Shown here: positions 10,001-17,500 of the stretch, piece by piece
How positions within the stretch are numbered: position 1 is the first letter of the stretch
Layout: each line of letters begins with the position of its first letter
Assembly (NCBI RefSeq): GCF_036245865.1
Contig: NZ_BTTW01000013.1
Coordinates: forward strand, 1-64,000
DNA length: 64,000 bases
Direction: 5' to 3'
DNA from: Corallococcus caeni
Lineage (GTDB): Bacteria; Myxococcota; Myxococcia; Myxococcales; Myxococcaceae
The notes under the pieces: model-generated
What the model saw: the letters and a program-made list of their open reading frames with translations, nothing else
Databases searched by the model: none
Told to the model about the DNA's origin: nothing
Translations under genes and position numbers: made by a program

Positions 10001-11709
10001 ACCGGCGCAACCTGCCGGCACCCCAGTTGATCCGCCAGGACGCGCAGCCGGTGGTGGCGCCGCGCACGCCCGAGGAGAAGGTGCTGGCGGGCATCTGGAG
10101 CGCGCTGCTGGGAGTCGAGCAGCTCAGCGTGCACGACAACTTCTTCAGCCTGGGCGGCGACTCGGTGCTGGGCGTGCAGCTGGTCGCGCGGGCGAGGCAG
10201 GCGGGGCTCCACCTCACCCCGAAGCAGCTCTTCCAGCACCAGACGCTCGCCGCGCTGGCGGAGGTGGTGGAGCCCGTCGCCGCGCGGCCCGCGGAGGAGG
10301 CCTCGGGGCCCCGGCTCACGGCCCGGCAGCAGCAGGTCGCGGACCGGATGCGCGCGGAGGACGCCAGCATCGAGGCGCTGTACCCCGTCTCCCCCATGCA
10401 GCGGAACATGCTGACGCGGGACCGGGGGCCGCATGCCCCAGGGCTCTACGTCGTCCACGCCAGCATGCAGCTCCCGGGTGACCTCCACGTGGAGCGCTTC
10501 CGGGAGGCCTGGCAGCGCGTGCTGGCGCACCACCCGGTCCTCCGGACGGGCTTCGTCTGGGAGGGACTGGACGAACCGTTGCAGGTGGTGCGCCGCGCGG
10601 TGGACGTGCCGCTCGAGGCCCATGACTGGCGGCACCTGTCCCTGGACGCGCAGCGGGAGCAGCTGGCGGCGCTGCTGCTGGCGGACCGGCGGCGCGGGTT
10701 CGAGCTGTCACAGGCGCCGCTGATGCGGCTGCTGCTCATCCACGTGGACGCGAGCACGTACTACTTCACCTGGAGCAACCACCACGCGCTGCTGGATGGC
10801 TGGTCCCGGGCCATCGTGCTGAAGGACGTGTTCCTCACCTACCGGGCGCTCCTGGCGAACGAGGCCCCGCCGCTCCAGGCGCGGCGCTCCTATGCGGACT
10901 ACATCGGGTGGATCCAGCAGAAGGACGCCGCCGCGTCCGAGCAGTTCTGGCGGCAGCAGCTGAGCGGTTTCTCGGGTCCGGAGCCCCTGGTCCTCGGGCC
11001 CGCCCCTGCCCCGCTGGCCCTTCAGGAGGACCGGTTCGACAAGCAGAGCCTGACGCTGTCCGCGGCCACCACCGCGGCGCTCCAGGCGATGGGCCGACAG
11101 CACCAGCTCACGGTGAACACGCTGGTCCAGGGCGCCTGGGTCCTCCTGCAGCACCACCATGGACAGGGCGGGAAGGACGTCGTCATCGGCGTGACCTCCT
11201 CGGGCCGGCCCACGGACATGGCCGACGTGGAGACGGTCGTCGGGCTGTGCATGAACACACTGCCCCTGCGCATCCAGGTGGACCCTGGCACGCTGCTCGT
11301 GCCCTGGCTGAAGGAGCTGCAGACCCGTCAGGTCGATGCGCGCCAGCACGAGTACACGCCCCTGCCGCGCATCCAGCAGCTCGCGGGCATGTCTCCGGAC
11401 ACCGTCCCCTTCGAGAGCATCATCGTGTTCGAGAACTACCCGGTGGATCCGGCGCTGCTCGAGGTCGGGAAGGGCTGGGTGGGCAAGCATCCGCTCGCCC
11501 GGGAGAACTACGACGTCGCACAGACGGAGTTCCCGCTGCGCGTCGAGGTCATCCCCGGCGCGGAGCTACAGCTGGTCCTCTCCTACTACCGGAGCCGCCA
11601 CGGCGCGGAAGCCATCACCCGGCTCCTGGAGGAGTTCCAGGCCCTGCTGGAAGGCATGATCGCTGGACCGGAGCAGCCCCTCCGCTCACTGGTCCAGCGC
11701 CACCTGTAG
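7006..11709 (+). CDS. NRPS C-A-PCP-C with an unpaired C-terminal condensation domain
   Basis: 1567 residues. The first condensation domain (about 43-470) has HHIISDGWS (about 178). The adenylation domain (about 510-1000) has YTSGSTGNPKG (about 654) and NGKVDR (about 995). The PCP has the serine in LGGDSVLG (about 1048). A second condensation domain (about 1120-1560) starts with the YPVSPMQ motif and has HHALLDGWS (about 1261) and a GRPTDMADVE...MNTLPLR segment. The latter two mark a condensation rather than an epimerization domain. By alignment to PheA and EntF positions, the specificity code reads D-M-Y-H-L-G-L-M-D-K. This resembles the serine code D-V-W-H-L-S-L-I-D-K with smaller or altered pocket residues, so a serine-like substrate, possibly the SHMT-like product, is inferred. 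There is no thioesterase. The terminal C domain may release or esterify the chain, or may hand it to a module encoded elsewhere. The gene starts 34 bp after the SHMT-like gene. Confidence 0.93.
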   Translation: MSDLSKRLAALPPEKRALLSRQLKNKTESPRGPAVPRRPPNVAVPLSFAQQRLWFLDQLEPDSPLYNVPTNVRLTGKLDAEVLRRSLNEIVRRHEVLRTTFTPQSQDGRAVQVIAPALSLALPVVDLQDLPRAEQDAAVERHALAEARHVFALQKGPLVRATLLRLAEREHVLLLNMHHIISDGWSMGVMLQEMGTLYASLAAGRASVLPELPVQYADYSVWQREWLSGEEYAKQAAYWKARLSGSLPVLELPTDRPRPAVQSFRGAHHLFHLDAPLTTALKDVSRQEGVTLFMTMLAAFKLLLHRYNGQVDLLVGTPIANRTQPELEGLIGYFANTLVLRTSLDGDPSFRAFLKQVEDVCLGAYAHQDLPFDQLVELIQPERSLSHMPLFQVMFVFRNDPSKPLALPELTMAPMEVESGTSKFDLTLYLMEVEGRLQVSLEYSTDLFDAATIHRMEGHFRTLLASLAADPGQRLSRVPLLTAPEQQQLLRDWNATDLAFPERACLHELFEAWVDRAPDAVAAVCGEEALSYRELNRRANQLAHRLRALGVGPNVKVGICVRRSLDAVVGLMGIVKAGGAYMPLDPAYPKERLQFMLEDVQAPVLLTQSPLLERLPAQRSRVLCLDTDWAEIAREPDTNPAHVATPEDLVYVIYTSGSTGNPKGVMLDHRGRVNNFTDFNRRFQVGPGDAVLALSSLSFDMSAYDVFGTLAAGSTIVLPVAALERDPAHWAQLMVQHRVSVWHSVPALLEMLLASVGTDGERVPRWLRLVLLGGDWIPVSLPDRLKAVVAGARVISLGGATEISMDSTIYDVVETDPAWKSIPYGMPMTNQLCYVLDAQLQPVPIGVPGELHLGGVGVAWGYLNRPELTATKFIPHPFSTRPGGRLYKTGDLARYRPDGNLELLGRIDNQVKINGLRIELGEIEAALRKLPGVDEVIVVARAEGSGPKRLVAYVVPDAGQALTAEDVRAALKAQIPEYMVPTAYVFLEALPLTPNGKVDRRNLPAPQLIRQDAQPVVAPRTPEEKVLAGIWSALLGVEQLSVHDNFFSLGGDSVLGVQLVARARQAGLHLTPKQLFQHQTLAALAEVVEPVAARPAEEASGPRLTARQQQVADRMRAEDASIEALYPVSPMQRNMLTRDRGPHAPGLYVVHASMQLPGDLHVERFREAWQRVLAHHPVLRTGFVWEGLDEPLQVVRRAVDVPLEAHDWRHLSLDAQREQLAALLLADRRRGFELSQAPLMRLLLIHVDASTYYFTWSNHHALLDGWSRAIVLKDVFLTYRALLANEAPPLQARRSYADYIGWIQQKDAAASEQFWRQQLSGFSGPEPLVLGPAPAPLALQEDRFDKQSLTLSAATTAALQAMGRQHQLTVNTLVQGAWVLLQHHHGQGGKDVVIGVTSSGRPTDMADVETVVGLCMNTLPLRIQVDPGTLLVPWLKELQTRQVDARQHEYTPLPRIQQLAGMSPDTVPFESIIVFENYPVDPALLEVGKGWVGKHPLARENYDVAQTEFPLRVEVIPGAELQLVLSYYRSRHGAEAITRLLEEFQALLEGMIAGPEQPLRSLVQRHL

Positions 11710-11728
11710 CTCGGCCGCGTACCCAGAA

Positions 11729-11781
11729 CTCTCGCTGCTCAGTCGTCACGCGTAAGCGCATGACTACTGAGCAGCGAAGAG
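11729..11781. terminator. Long imperfect hairpin between convergent genes
   Basis: Left arm 11729-11752 (containing TCGCTGCTCAGT) pairs with right arm 11757-11781, about 21-22 of 24 positions, around a 4-base loop (TAAG). It lies between the stop of the plus-strand NRPS and the stop of the minus-strand 438-residue gene, and overlaps the last codons of the latter. It could terminate transcription from both sides. No U-tract follows on either strand, so a repeat or recombination footprint is also possible. Confidence 0.55.
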
Positions 11782-13080
11782 CGGCTGTCCCTGGAGCGGC
11801 GCACCCGCCGTGACCTGCAAATAGAACGGCGAGGCGGGATTGACGATGGCGGAGTAGATGCGCGTCGCCCACTCCTTGACGCCGCCTGCCTGTGAGAACG
11901 CGCCATCAACCGTCAGCTTGCCGGCCACACCGTTCCAACGGCCGCTGGCCTTGGACCAGTCAATACTGCCCAGTCGCTTGAGGATTTCGGCCTGCGGCAG
12001 CCTCTTCGTCGAATCCGACTCCAGGTGGACGGCATGCCCCACGGCTCCAAGCGCGGCGAGCACCTGGGGCGTGGACGCAACACTGTCGCGACGGGTGAGC
12101 TGCTCACCCAGGGTGGCGGTCAACGCCCGCATCCACTCGGTGGCGCTTTCGCGCAGGCGCTCCAACTCGTCCTCGTCCATGTCGTCGGGGATGTTGGACT
12201 TCTGGACGCCGGAGAGGCCCAGGAGGATGCAGGCCGCGAACTGGGAGAGGCTGCCCAGGGTGAGGGGCTTCTCGTCGGTCGCCTGCCGCCGCTTCGGATC
12301 CAGTGCGGCCGCGACGGCGGGCTGCTGCTCCAGGATGGACTGCACCGTCGCAATCAGCGGATCATCCTGGTTGTTGAGCGACTGTCCCGAGTGCTTGATG
12401 CCCCGCCGGTTGCGGATGAAGAAGCTGTGCTTGGCCCAGGCAAGCGTCGCGTCGAAGTGCAGCTCGTAGGTGATGGAGATGGAGTCCAGCTTCCTGCGCA
12501 GCTCCTTGAGCCGCTCCACCTCCTTCTGGTCTCCAACCCGGCTCGCGCCCGCGCTGCGCTCGCTAATCCGCTGCATCAGGAGGAACAACGCAGCGGCCTG
12601 GGTCTCCGAGTCGGTGTTGACGACAATGGAGCCGTGGTTGATCCAGGCGGTCGCGAGTCCCAGCGGGCCGTAGCCATCCGGCTCCTGCTCCAGATAGCCG
12701 CCGTTCTCCACGTCCACGAGGCGCGTCAGGACGGGATCCGGGGTGTAGAGCGACTGGGCAGGAAGACTGTAGTGCTGCTCGGAGAGCACTCGCCGCTCGA
12801 TGTAGTCCGCGTACTTCTGGACGTTGGTCAAACGGGCGCCCGTGAACTCGCGCTGGACCTGCTCACGCAACGCTTCGACTTCATCAAGCTGGGCGAAGCT
12901 GGCGTCCAGTCGGGCTTTCTTGCTCGCCCTCTCCAGGTCCATCGGGCTTGCGTGAAGGAGCGCCGTTCGGAACACCGAAAACGGAACGGAGCCTACGATC
13001 TTCTTGTGCGACCCATTGATCTCCAGGGTGCCATCCAAGCGCACACCCATCCTGCGGAGGTTCATGACCGTCTGTTGCAT
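11764..13080 (-). CDS. Hypothetical protein, 438 aa, faintly DGQHR/DndB-like
   Basis: Function not recognised. There is no signal peptide or membrane segment. Seen: an N-terminal half with charged helices (MDLERASKKARLD...), a YADYIERRVLSEQHYSLP stretch, and then VVNTDSETQAAALFLLMQRI. The order (a helix before a YI..LP segment, then a short loop followed by AAAL) faintly recalls DGQHR-domain proteins such as DndB, but the DGQHR signature itself is absent, so this is only a guess. The gene uses many A/T-ending codons (GTA, CTT, TTT, CAA, AAT), unlike the PKS genes around it, which suggests separate ancestry. The ATG at 13080 has a modest AAGGCAG upstream. It stands alone, convergent with the NRPS and in the same direction as the VOC gene 140 bp upstream. 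Nothing ties it to the biosynthetic pathway. Confidence 0.7.
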   Translation of the reverse strand: MQQTVMNLRRMGVRLDGTLEINGSHKKIVGSVPFSVFRTALLHASPMDLERASKKARLDASFAQLDEVEALREQVQREFTGARLTNVQKYADYIERRVLSEQHYSLPAQSLYTPDPVLTRLVDVENGGYLEQEPDGYGPLGLATAWINHGSIVVNTDSETQAAALFLLMQRISERSAGASRVGDQKEVERLKELRRKLDSISITYELHFDATLAWAKHSFFIRNRRGIKHSGQSLNNQDDPLIATVQSILEQQPAVAAALDPKRRQATDEKPLTLGSLSQFAACILLGLSGVQKSNIPDDMDEDELERLRESATEWMRALTATLGEQLTRRDSVASTPQVLAALGAVGHAVHLESDSTKRLPQAEILKRLGSIDWSKASGRWNGVAGKLTVDGAFSQAGGVKEWATRIYSAIVNPASPFYLQVTAGAPLQGQPLFAAQ

Positions 13081-13220
13081 GGTGGTGGCTGCCTTCTTGA
13101 AGTGAGCGGTGCAGGCCGCTCCGATCGCGATTCCGACCGGTCACTTTCAATTAGCGCTCCGCCGTGGGGGCGCCCATCCCCCGTCGGAGGGATGGACACC
13201 CGCGCAGATGGCCACCGCGC

Positions 13221-13973
13221 TCAGTTCGAACGCGCGGGCTCCAGGAGGCCGAACTCCACGCCGGTCGGATCCGTCAGCACCGCGAGGCTTCCACCCGCGG
13301 GGCCTGCCCTGCGTGGGACCAGGACCTTCGCGCCCAGTCGCACGGCGTGCTCACGCGTTGCGTCCAGGTTGTCCACCCGGAGGTGCGTGCGCCAGTGCTG
13401 CCTTGCGTCCGGGGACTCCTCCGCGCTGGCGACCTGGCCTGCCGGGGTGCTGTCCGCCGCGAAGAGGGTGCCGCCGTCAGCCGAGGACTGCAGCCTCCAG
13501 CCGAAGACCTTTCCGTAGAACTCCTTCGCCCGGGCGACGTCGGGGGTGATCAGCGTCTCCCAGCAGAAGGCTCCTACCTCCGCCTTCGGCGGCACCGGGG
13601 TGCCCGGCGGGCTCTTCACCGCCGCGAGCATCGCCTCCGCGTAGTCCACCACCCGGGCCACCCTCCCCAGCCCGGGCACTTCCCTGAGCCCCGGCAGCGC
13701 CCCGCCCCCGTCCGCGGAGGCGATCACCACCGAGGCGTCCACGTTGTCCACCGAGACGAAGCTCACCCAGCCCGTCCCGAACCCCACCCGCTGGGCCTGG
13801 CGGATGGCCCCCAGGGGCTGCTCCGCCAGCCGGATGGTCGTCCCCGCCCCCGGTGCGGCCTCCTGGTACGTCCAACCGAAGAGGTCGGCGTAGAAGGCCT
13901 TCGCCTTCTCCGGCTCCGGCGTCGTCAGCTCCCGCCACACCACACGCCCCAAGATGGCCCTTCCCTCACGCAT
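13221..13973 (-). CDS. VOC (glyoxalase/bleomycin-resistance fold) protein with two tandem domains
   Basis: 250 residues with two beta-alpha-beta-beta-beta units typical of the vicinal oxygen chelate family. The first begins GRVVWRELTTPEPEKAKAFYADLFGW and the second GAFCWETLITPDVARAKEFYGKVFGW. They end with the characteristic ...LTDPTGVEFGLLEP. The paired 'W-E-L-x-T-P...A-x-x-FY...FGW' pattern matches the subfamily annotated as hydroxylase or glyoxalase-like VOC proteins. These domains can bind metal or small hydrophobic ligands, and some confer drug binding. No function is assigned here. The start was placed at the ATG at 13973, where the family N-terminus begins and AAAGGCAGGG lies upstream; an upstream in-frame extension lacks family similarity. 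It is divergent from the thioredoxin gene. It could be a neighbour unrelated to the PKS system. Confidence 0.85.
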   Translation of the reverse strand: MREGRAILGRVVWRELTTPEPEKAKAFYADLFGWTYQEAAPGAGTTIRLAEQPLGAIRQAQRVGFGTGWVSFVSVDNVDASVVIASADGGGALPGLREVPGLGRVARVVDYAEAMLAAVKSPPGTPVPPKAEVGAFCWETLITPDVARAKEFYGKVFGWRLQSSADGGTLFAADSTPAGQVASAEESPDARQHWRTHLRVDNLDATREHAVRLGAKVLVPRRAGPAGGSLAVLTDPTGVEFGLLEPARSN

Positions 13974-14141
13974 CTGGCCCTGCCTTTCGCTCCGTGAATG
14001 GGGTCGTCTTCCACTCTCCGACACTGGTCCCGCCGCCGGGCCGCCAAAGCCGTGCTTTTTCGCTGCGTGGCCCTTAGGTTCCGGATCAGGATGGTCGCGG
14101 CCCCTGCATGTGTCTCGGGCGTAAAGGTACCAGGAGGAAAC
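13974..14141. promoter_or_regulatory. Divergent intergenic region between VOC and thioredoxin genes
   Basis: 168 bp between two divergent starts, so it must carry promoters for both genes. A short T-rich patch (GTGCTTTTTC near 14053-14062) is the only low-GC part. I could not identify convincing -35/-10 pairs. The thioredoxin ribosome binding site AGGAGG is at 14132-14137. Confidence 0.45.
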
Positions 14142-14483
14142 ATGGCTGGCACGGATGTACTGGATATCGGGGATTCCAATTTCAAGAAGGAAGTCTTGGA
14201 GTCAGACGTTCCCGTGCTCGTGGACTTCACGGCCGCCTGGTGCGCTCCCTGCCGGGCCATTGCTCCCGCCGTCGCGGAGCTGGCGACCCGCTACAAGGGT
14301 CAGATGAAGATCGCCAAGCTCGACGTCGACGCCAACCAGGACACGTCCCAGGAGTACGGCATCCGTTCGCTGCCGACCCTGCTGGTGTTCAAGGGCGGCA
14401 AGGTCGTGGAGCAGATCGTCGGCGCGGTGCCCAAGAGCCGGCTCGAAGGCGCCATCACGAAGATCCTGTCGCCGCAGGTGTGA
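14142..14483 (+). CDS. trxA: Thioredoxin
   Basis: 113 residues, normal length for a single-domain thioredoxin. It has the core VPVLVDFTAAWCAPCRAIAPAV with the redox CxxC written WCAPC instead of the classical WCGPC. The conserved ...KLDVDANQDTSQEYGIRSLPTLLVFKGGK includes the cis-proline (SLPT). The Gly-to-Ala change inside CxxC is seen in some bacterial thioredoxins and usually leaves activity intact. There is no signal peptide, so it is cytoplasmic. The ATG at 14142 is preceded by a strong AGGAGGAAAC. The frame is open upstream to 13998, but that extension has no family similarity. It is transcribed alone and ends at a strong terminator. It is probably a housekeeping or stress gene at the edge of the cluster, although a thioredoxin could also serve disulfide or sulfur chemistry. 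Confidence 0.95.
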   Translation: MAGTDVLDIGDSNFKKEVLESDVPVLVDFTAAWCAPCRAIAPAVAELATRYKGQMKIAKLDVDANQDTSQEYGIRSLPTLLVFKGGKVVEQIVGAVPKSRLEGAITKILSPQV

Positions 14484-14488
14484 TTGCT

Positions 14489-14505
14489 GGGAGCCACGGG
14501 CTCCC
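14489..14505. terminator. Short GC hairpin after thioredoxin gene
   Basis: GGGAGCC-acg-GGCTCCC, a perfect 7-bp stem just after the thioredoxin stop codon. It probably assists the stronger terminator that follows. Confidence 0.4.
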
Positions 14506-14512
14506 TGAACTC

Positions 14513-14559
14513 AAGGCTCCATCGCCCGCATGTTCCGGACGATGGAGCCTTTGTTTTTT
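14513..14559 (+). terminator. Rho-independent terminator of the thioredoxin gene
   Basis: AAGGCTCCATCG (14513-14524) pairs perfectly with CGATGGAGCCTT (14540-14551) around a 15-base loop, followed by a T-run (GTTTTTTC). It is a classical terminator on the plus strand. It directly abuts the stop codon of the convergent minus-strand PKS F and could also slow transcription from that side. Confidence 0.9.
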
Positions 14560-17500
14560 CTAGCGGTCCTGGAGCGCGGGCGTCCCCAGCACCTGTCCCA
14601 GCGCCGCGTCCAGCTCCGCTCCGGACAGGCCCTCCACATAGGCGCGGATGCGCTCCAGGTCGCCCTCCGGGGTGTCTCCCGGCGGGGGCGGCGGGGCCGG
14701 GGTTGGGGCCTCAGGCTGCTTCACCTGGACAGGGGCGGGCTCCGGGGCTTCTTCCTGGAACAGGGTGCGCACCCGCTCCGCGTGCTCCGTCATGAAGTAC
14801 GTGGCCAGCATGTCGAGCGTCATGTTCTCGAAGAGCAGCGTGGCCGGCAGCTTCCCGAAGTCCTTCTCCAGCTGCTTGATGACCGACAGGTTCACCAGCG
14901 AGTCCACGCCGTAGGTCTCGAAGGTCGCCTGCGGATCGAAGCGCTCGGGCGCGATCTTCAGGAGCGTGGAGAACACGCCGGTGACGTGAGCCAGCGTCCG
15001 CGCGCGCAGGTCCAGGACCGGCGTGGGGGCCGGCTTCCGCTTCGTGGGGACGGGCTTCTCCCGGCGGGTGGGCTCGGGCGCGGGGGCCGTCCGGGCGGCG
15101 TGCACCACCTGCCCCGTGCTCCGGGCGATCACCACGTCCTGCCCTGCCCCCGTGGCGTGCGGGACGAAGGCGGCCTTCGCGAAGCCCGCCTGGCCCAGCA
15201 GCGCGGTCCACCCGGCGCCGTCGAGCAGCGGCGAGTGCTCGATGCGGCCCTCGCCCTCCTCGTAGAGCCACCAGCCCTGCGTCATGCCGAAGACGAGCGT
15301 CGTGAAGTCCCATACGCGGGTGAGCTCGTTGATGACCACCAGCCCTCCCCTGCGGAGCATGCGCTGGATGTGGCCCAGCGTGCGGCCCATGTTCCGGGTC
15401 GCGTGCAGCACGTTGGTGGCGAGCACCAGGTCCACGCTCCCGGGCTCGATGCCCTGCGCGCCGGGGTCCGCTTCGATGTTCAGGACCTTCGGCTCCAGGA
15501 AGGCGTGCGCCGTGCCGTACTTCTCCGCTCCGTACCGGACGAACCCCGCAGAGACGTCCGTGTAGACGTAGCGCACGTGCTGCCCCAGCTCCTGGAGCGC
15601 GGTCAGGACGTGCTCGCTGGTGCCTCCGGTTCCGGCTCCCACTTCGAGGATCCGGACGACGCTCGTCGGGGCTTCCGCCACCCGGGCCTGCACGTACGCG
15701 CGGATCGCGTTCGCCACCAGGCCGTTGAAGAAGTCCGCGATGGGGTTGCCCTTGTAGACGCGTTCGACCTTCTCCATGGACCCCTGCGGGAAGAGCACCG
15801 CGGTGGCCTCGCGGCGGCCGGTCAGCACGTCCGGGTAGGCGTCCAGACAGAGAGCCAGCAGGGAGATGAGGTGCCCCAGGTCGGGATGCGCGGTGAGCAG
15901 CCGCTGCTTCCACGTCTCCAGCCCGCTCGCGTCGGGTGCCTGGGAGGCTTCCGGCCTCACGTGGATGCCGGTGCCCTGGCGCTCGACGTAGCCGCCCCGC
16001 TCCAGCACGCCCATCAGCGCCTGCCAGAGGCGGGAGTGCTCCTCCACCACGCCGACCTTGCGGGCCTGCGCATGGAGGTCCCACTCCTCACCCGCGCTGC
16101 CCACGGCGCCCAGGCGCTTCAGCGCGCCCAGCAGCACCGCCCGGCCCCACTGTTCGACGTCGGCGTAGGCCGTGGCCGCGCCGCGCAGGTTCGACTCCGC
16201 CCGCCGGCCCCAGGTGCTTGCCTCCTCCAGCGCTCTTGCATCGAGCCTCTTCGCACCGGGCGCGTACACGTCCACGCTCCGGCTGAAGTCCACGCCCAGC
16301 CGCTCCAGGAGGGGCCGCGTGGCCTTGAAGAGCATGACCTGCGGCGTCGCTCCCGCGAGCACCGCCTCCATGCCGTCCATGCCCTCCGCGACCTCGATGG
16401 GCAGGATGCCTTGCTGGGCCAGCCGCTGCTGATGGTGCGCGTTGGCCACCGCGCCCACGCTGCCCCAGTAGCCCCAGTTCAGGACGAACGCGGGGAGGCC
16501 CTTCGCCTCACGCACCCACGCGCCAAACGCGTCCTGGAACGTGCTCCCCGCAGCGTAGTTCGCCTGCCCCGCGTTGCCCCAGATGGACTGGCCCGAGGAG
16601 AAGAAGACCGCGCACTCCAGCGGCTCTCCCTCCAGCGCCGCGTGCACCGCCACGCTCGCCTTCACCTTCGAGTCCAGCACCGAGCGCAGCACGTCCTCCG
16701 TCATGCGCTCGAGCGCGCAGTCGTGGAGGACCATCGCCAGGTGGAAGACGCCGTGCACGGTGCCGAAGCGCTGCTTCGCTTGCGCCACGACGCGCGCCGC
16801 TTCACCCGGCTTCGTCACGTCCGCCCGCACGTACTCCACTTCGGCTCCGGCGGCCTCCAGCCCCTTCAGCTTCTGCGCGAGTTCTCCTGCCGCCTCGCGC
16901 CGTCCCACGATGACCAGCCGCGCCGCGTACTTCCTCGCCAGCCACTCCCCCACCGCCAGCCCGATGCCTCCTCCTCCTCCCACCAGCAGGTACACGCCCC
17001 GCTGCCTCAGCGGCACCCGCCCCTGCTGCAGCCGCTTCACCGGCAGCAGCCGCCTCGCGTACCGGCGCCCCTGCCTCAGCGCCACGTCCGCTCCCTTGCC
17101 GTCCCCTTCCTCTCCCACCACGCCTTCCACCCACTGGCTCCGTGCGATGTCCTCGACACCCACGTCCACGTAGCTCACCCGCAGCGCCGGGTACTCATTC
17201 GCCACGGCCTTGGCGAAGCCCTGCACGCTCGCGCCCCAGGGACGCGGGCTCTCGCCCTCCACCACCCGGTGCGCTCCCACCGTCACCACCCTCAACTCCA
17301 AAGGCTTGAGCGCCCAGCCATGCGCGCTCAGCGCTTTCACCAGACTGAAGAGGGCCACCACACCCCGCTCCTGGCTGGCTTCCAGTGCAACTTCGTCCTC
17401 CACGCTGGCCGTGGGCTTCGCGTCCGCGCCTCCCAGGAAGTACAGCCGCGTCAGGCCTCCGGCCTCTTGCAGCCACTCCTGCGCTCCGGCTTCGTCACGC

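Noticed and set aside
7063-10635. 1190-codon open frame opposite the NRPS C-A-PCP-C
   Set aside because: Antisense shadow of a clear NRPS; composition dominated by Arg, Val, Leu, Gln and His, with no motif.
10370-11709. Epimerization domain at the end of the NRPS
   Set aside because: The His motif is followed by GWSRAIV and not by the SWR of epimerization domains, and a C-type GRPTDM...MNTLPLR segment is present.
14680-14790. Thioesterase or reductase release domain at the end of PKS F
   Set aside because: Only a proline-rich linker and a short docking-type helix follow the last ACP; no GxSxG hydrolase or NAD-binding motif.
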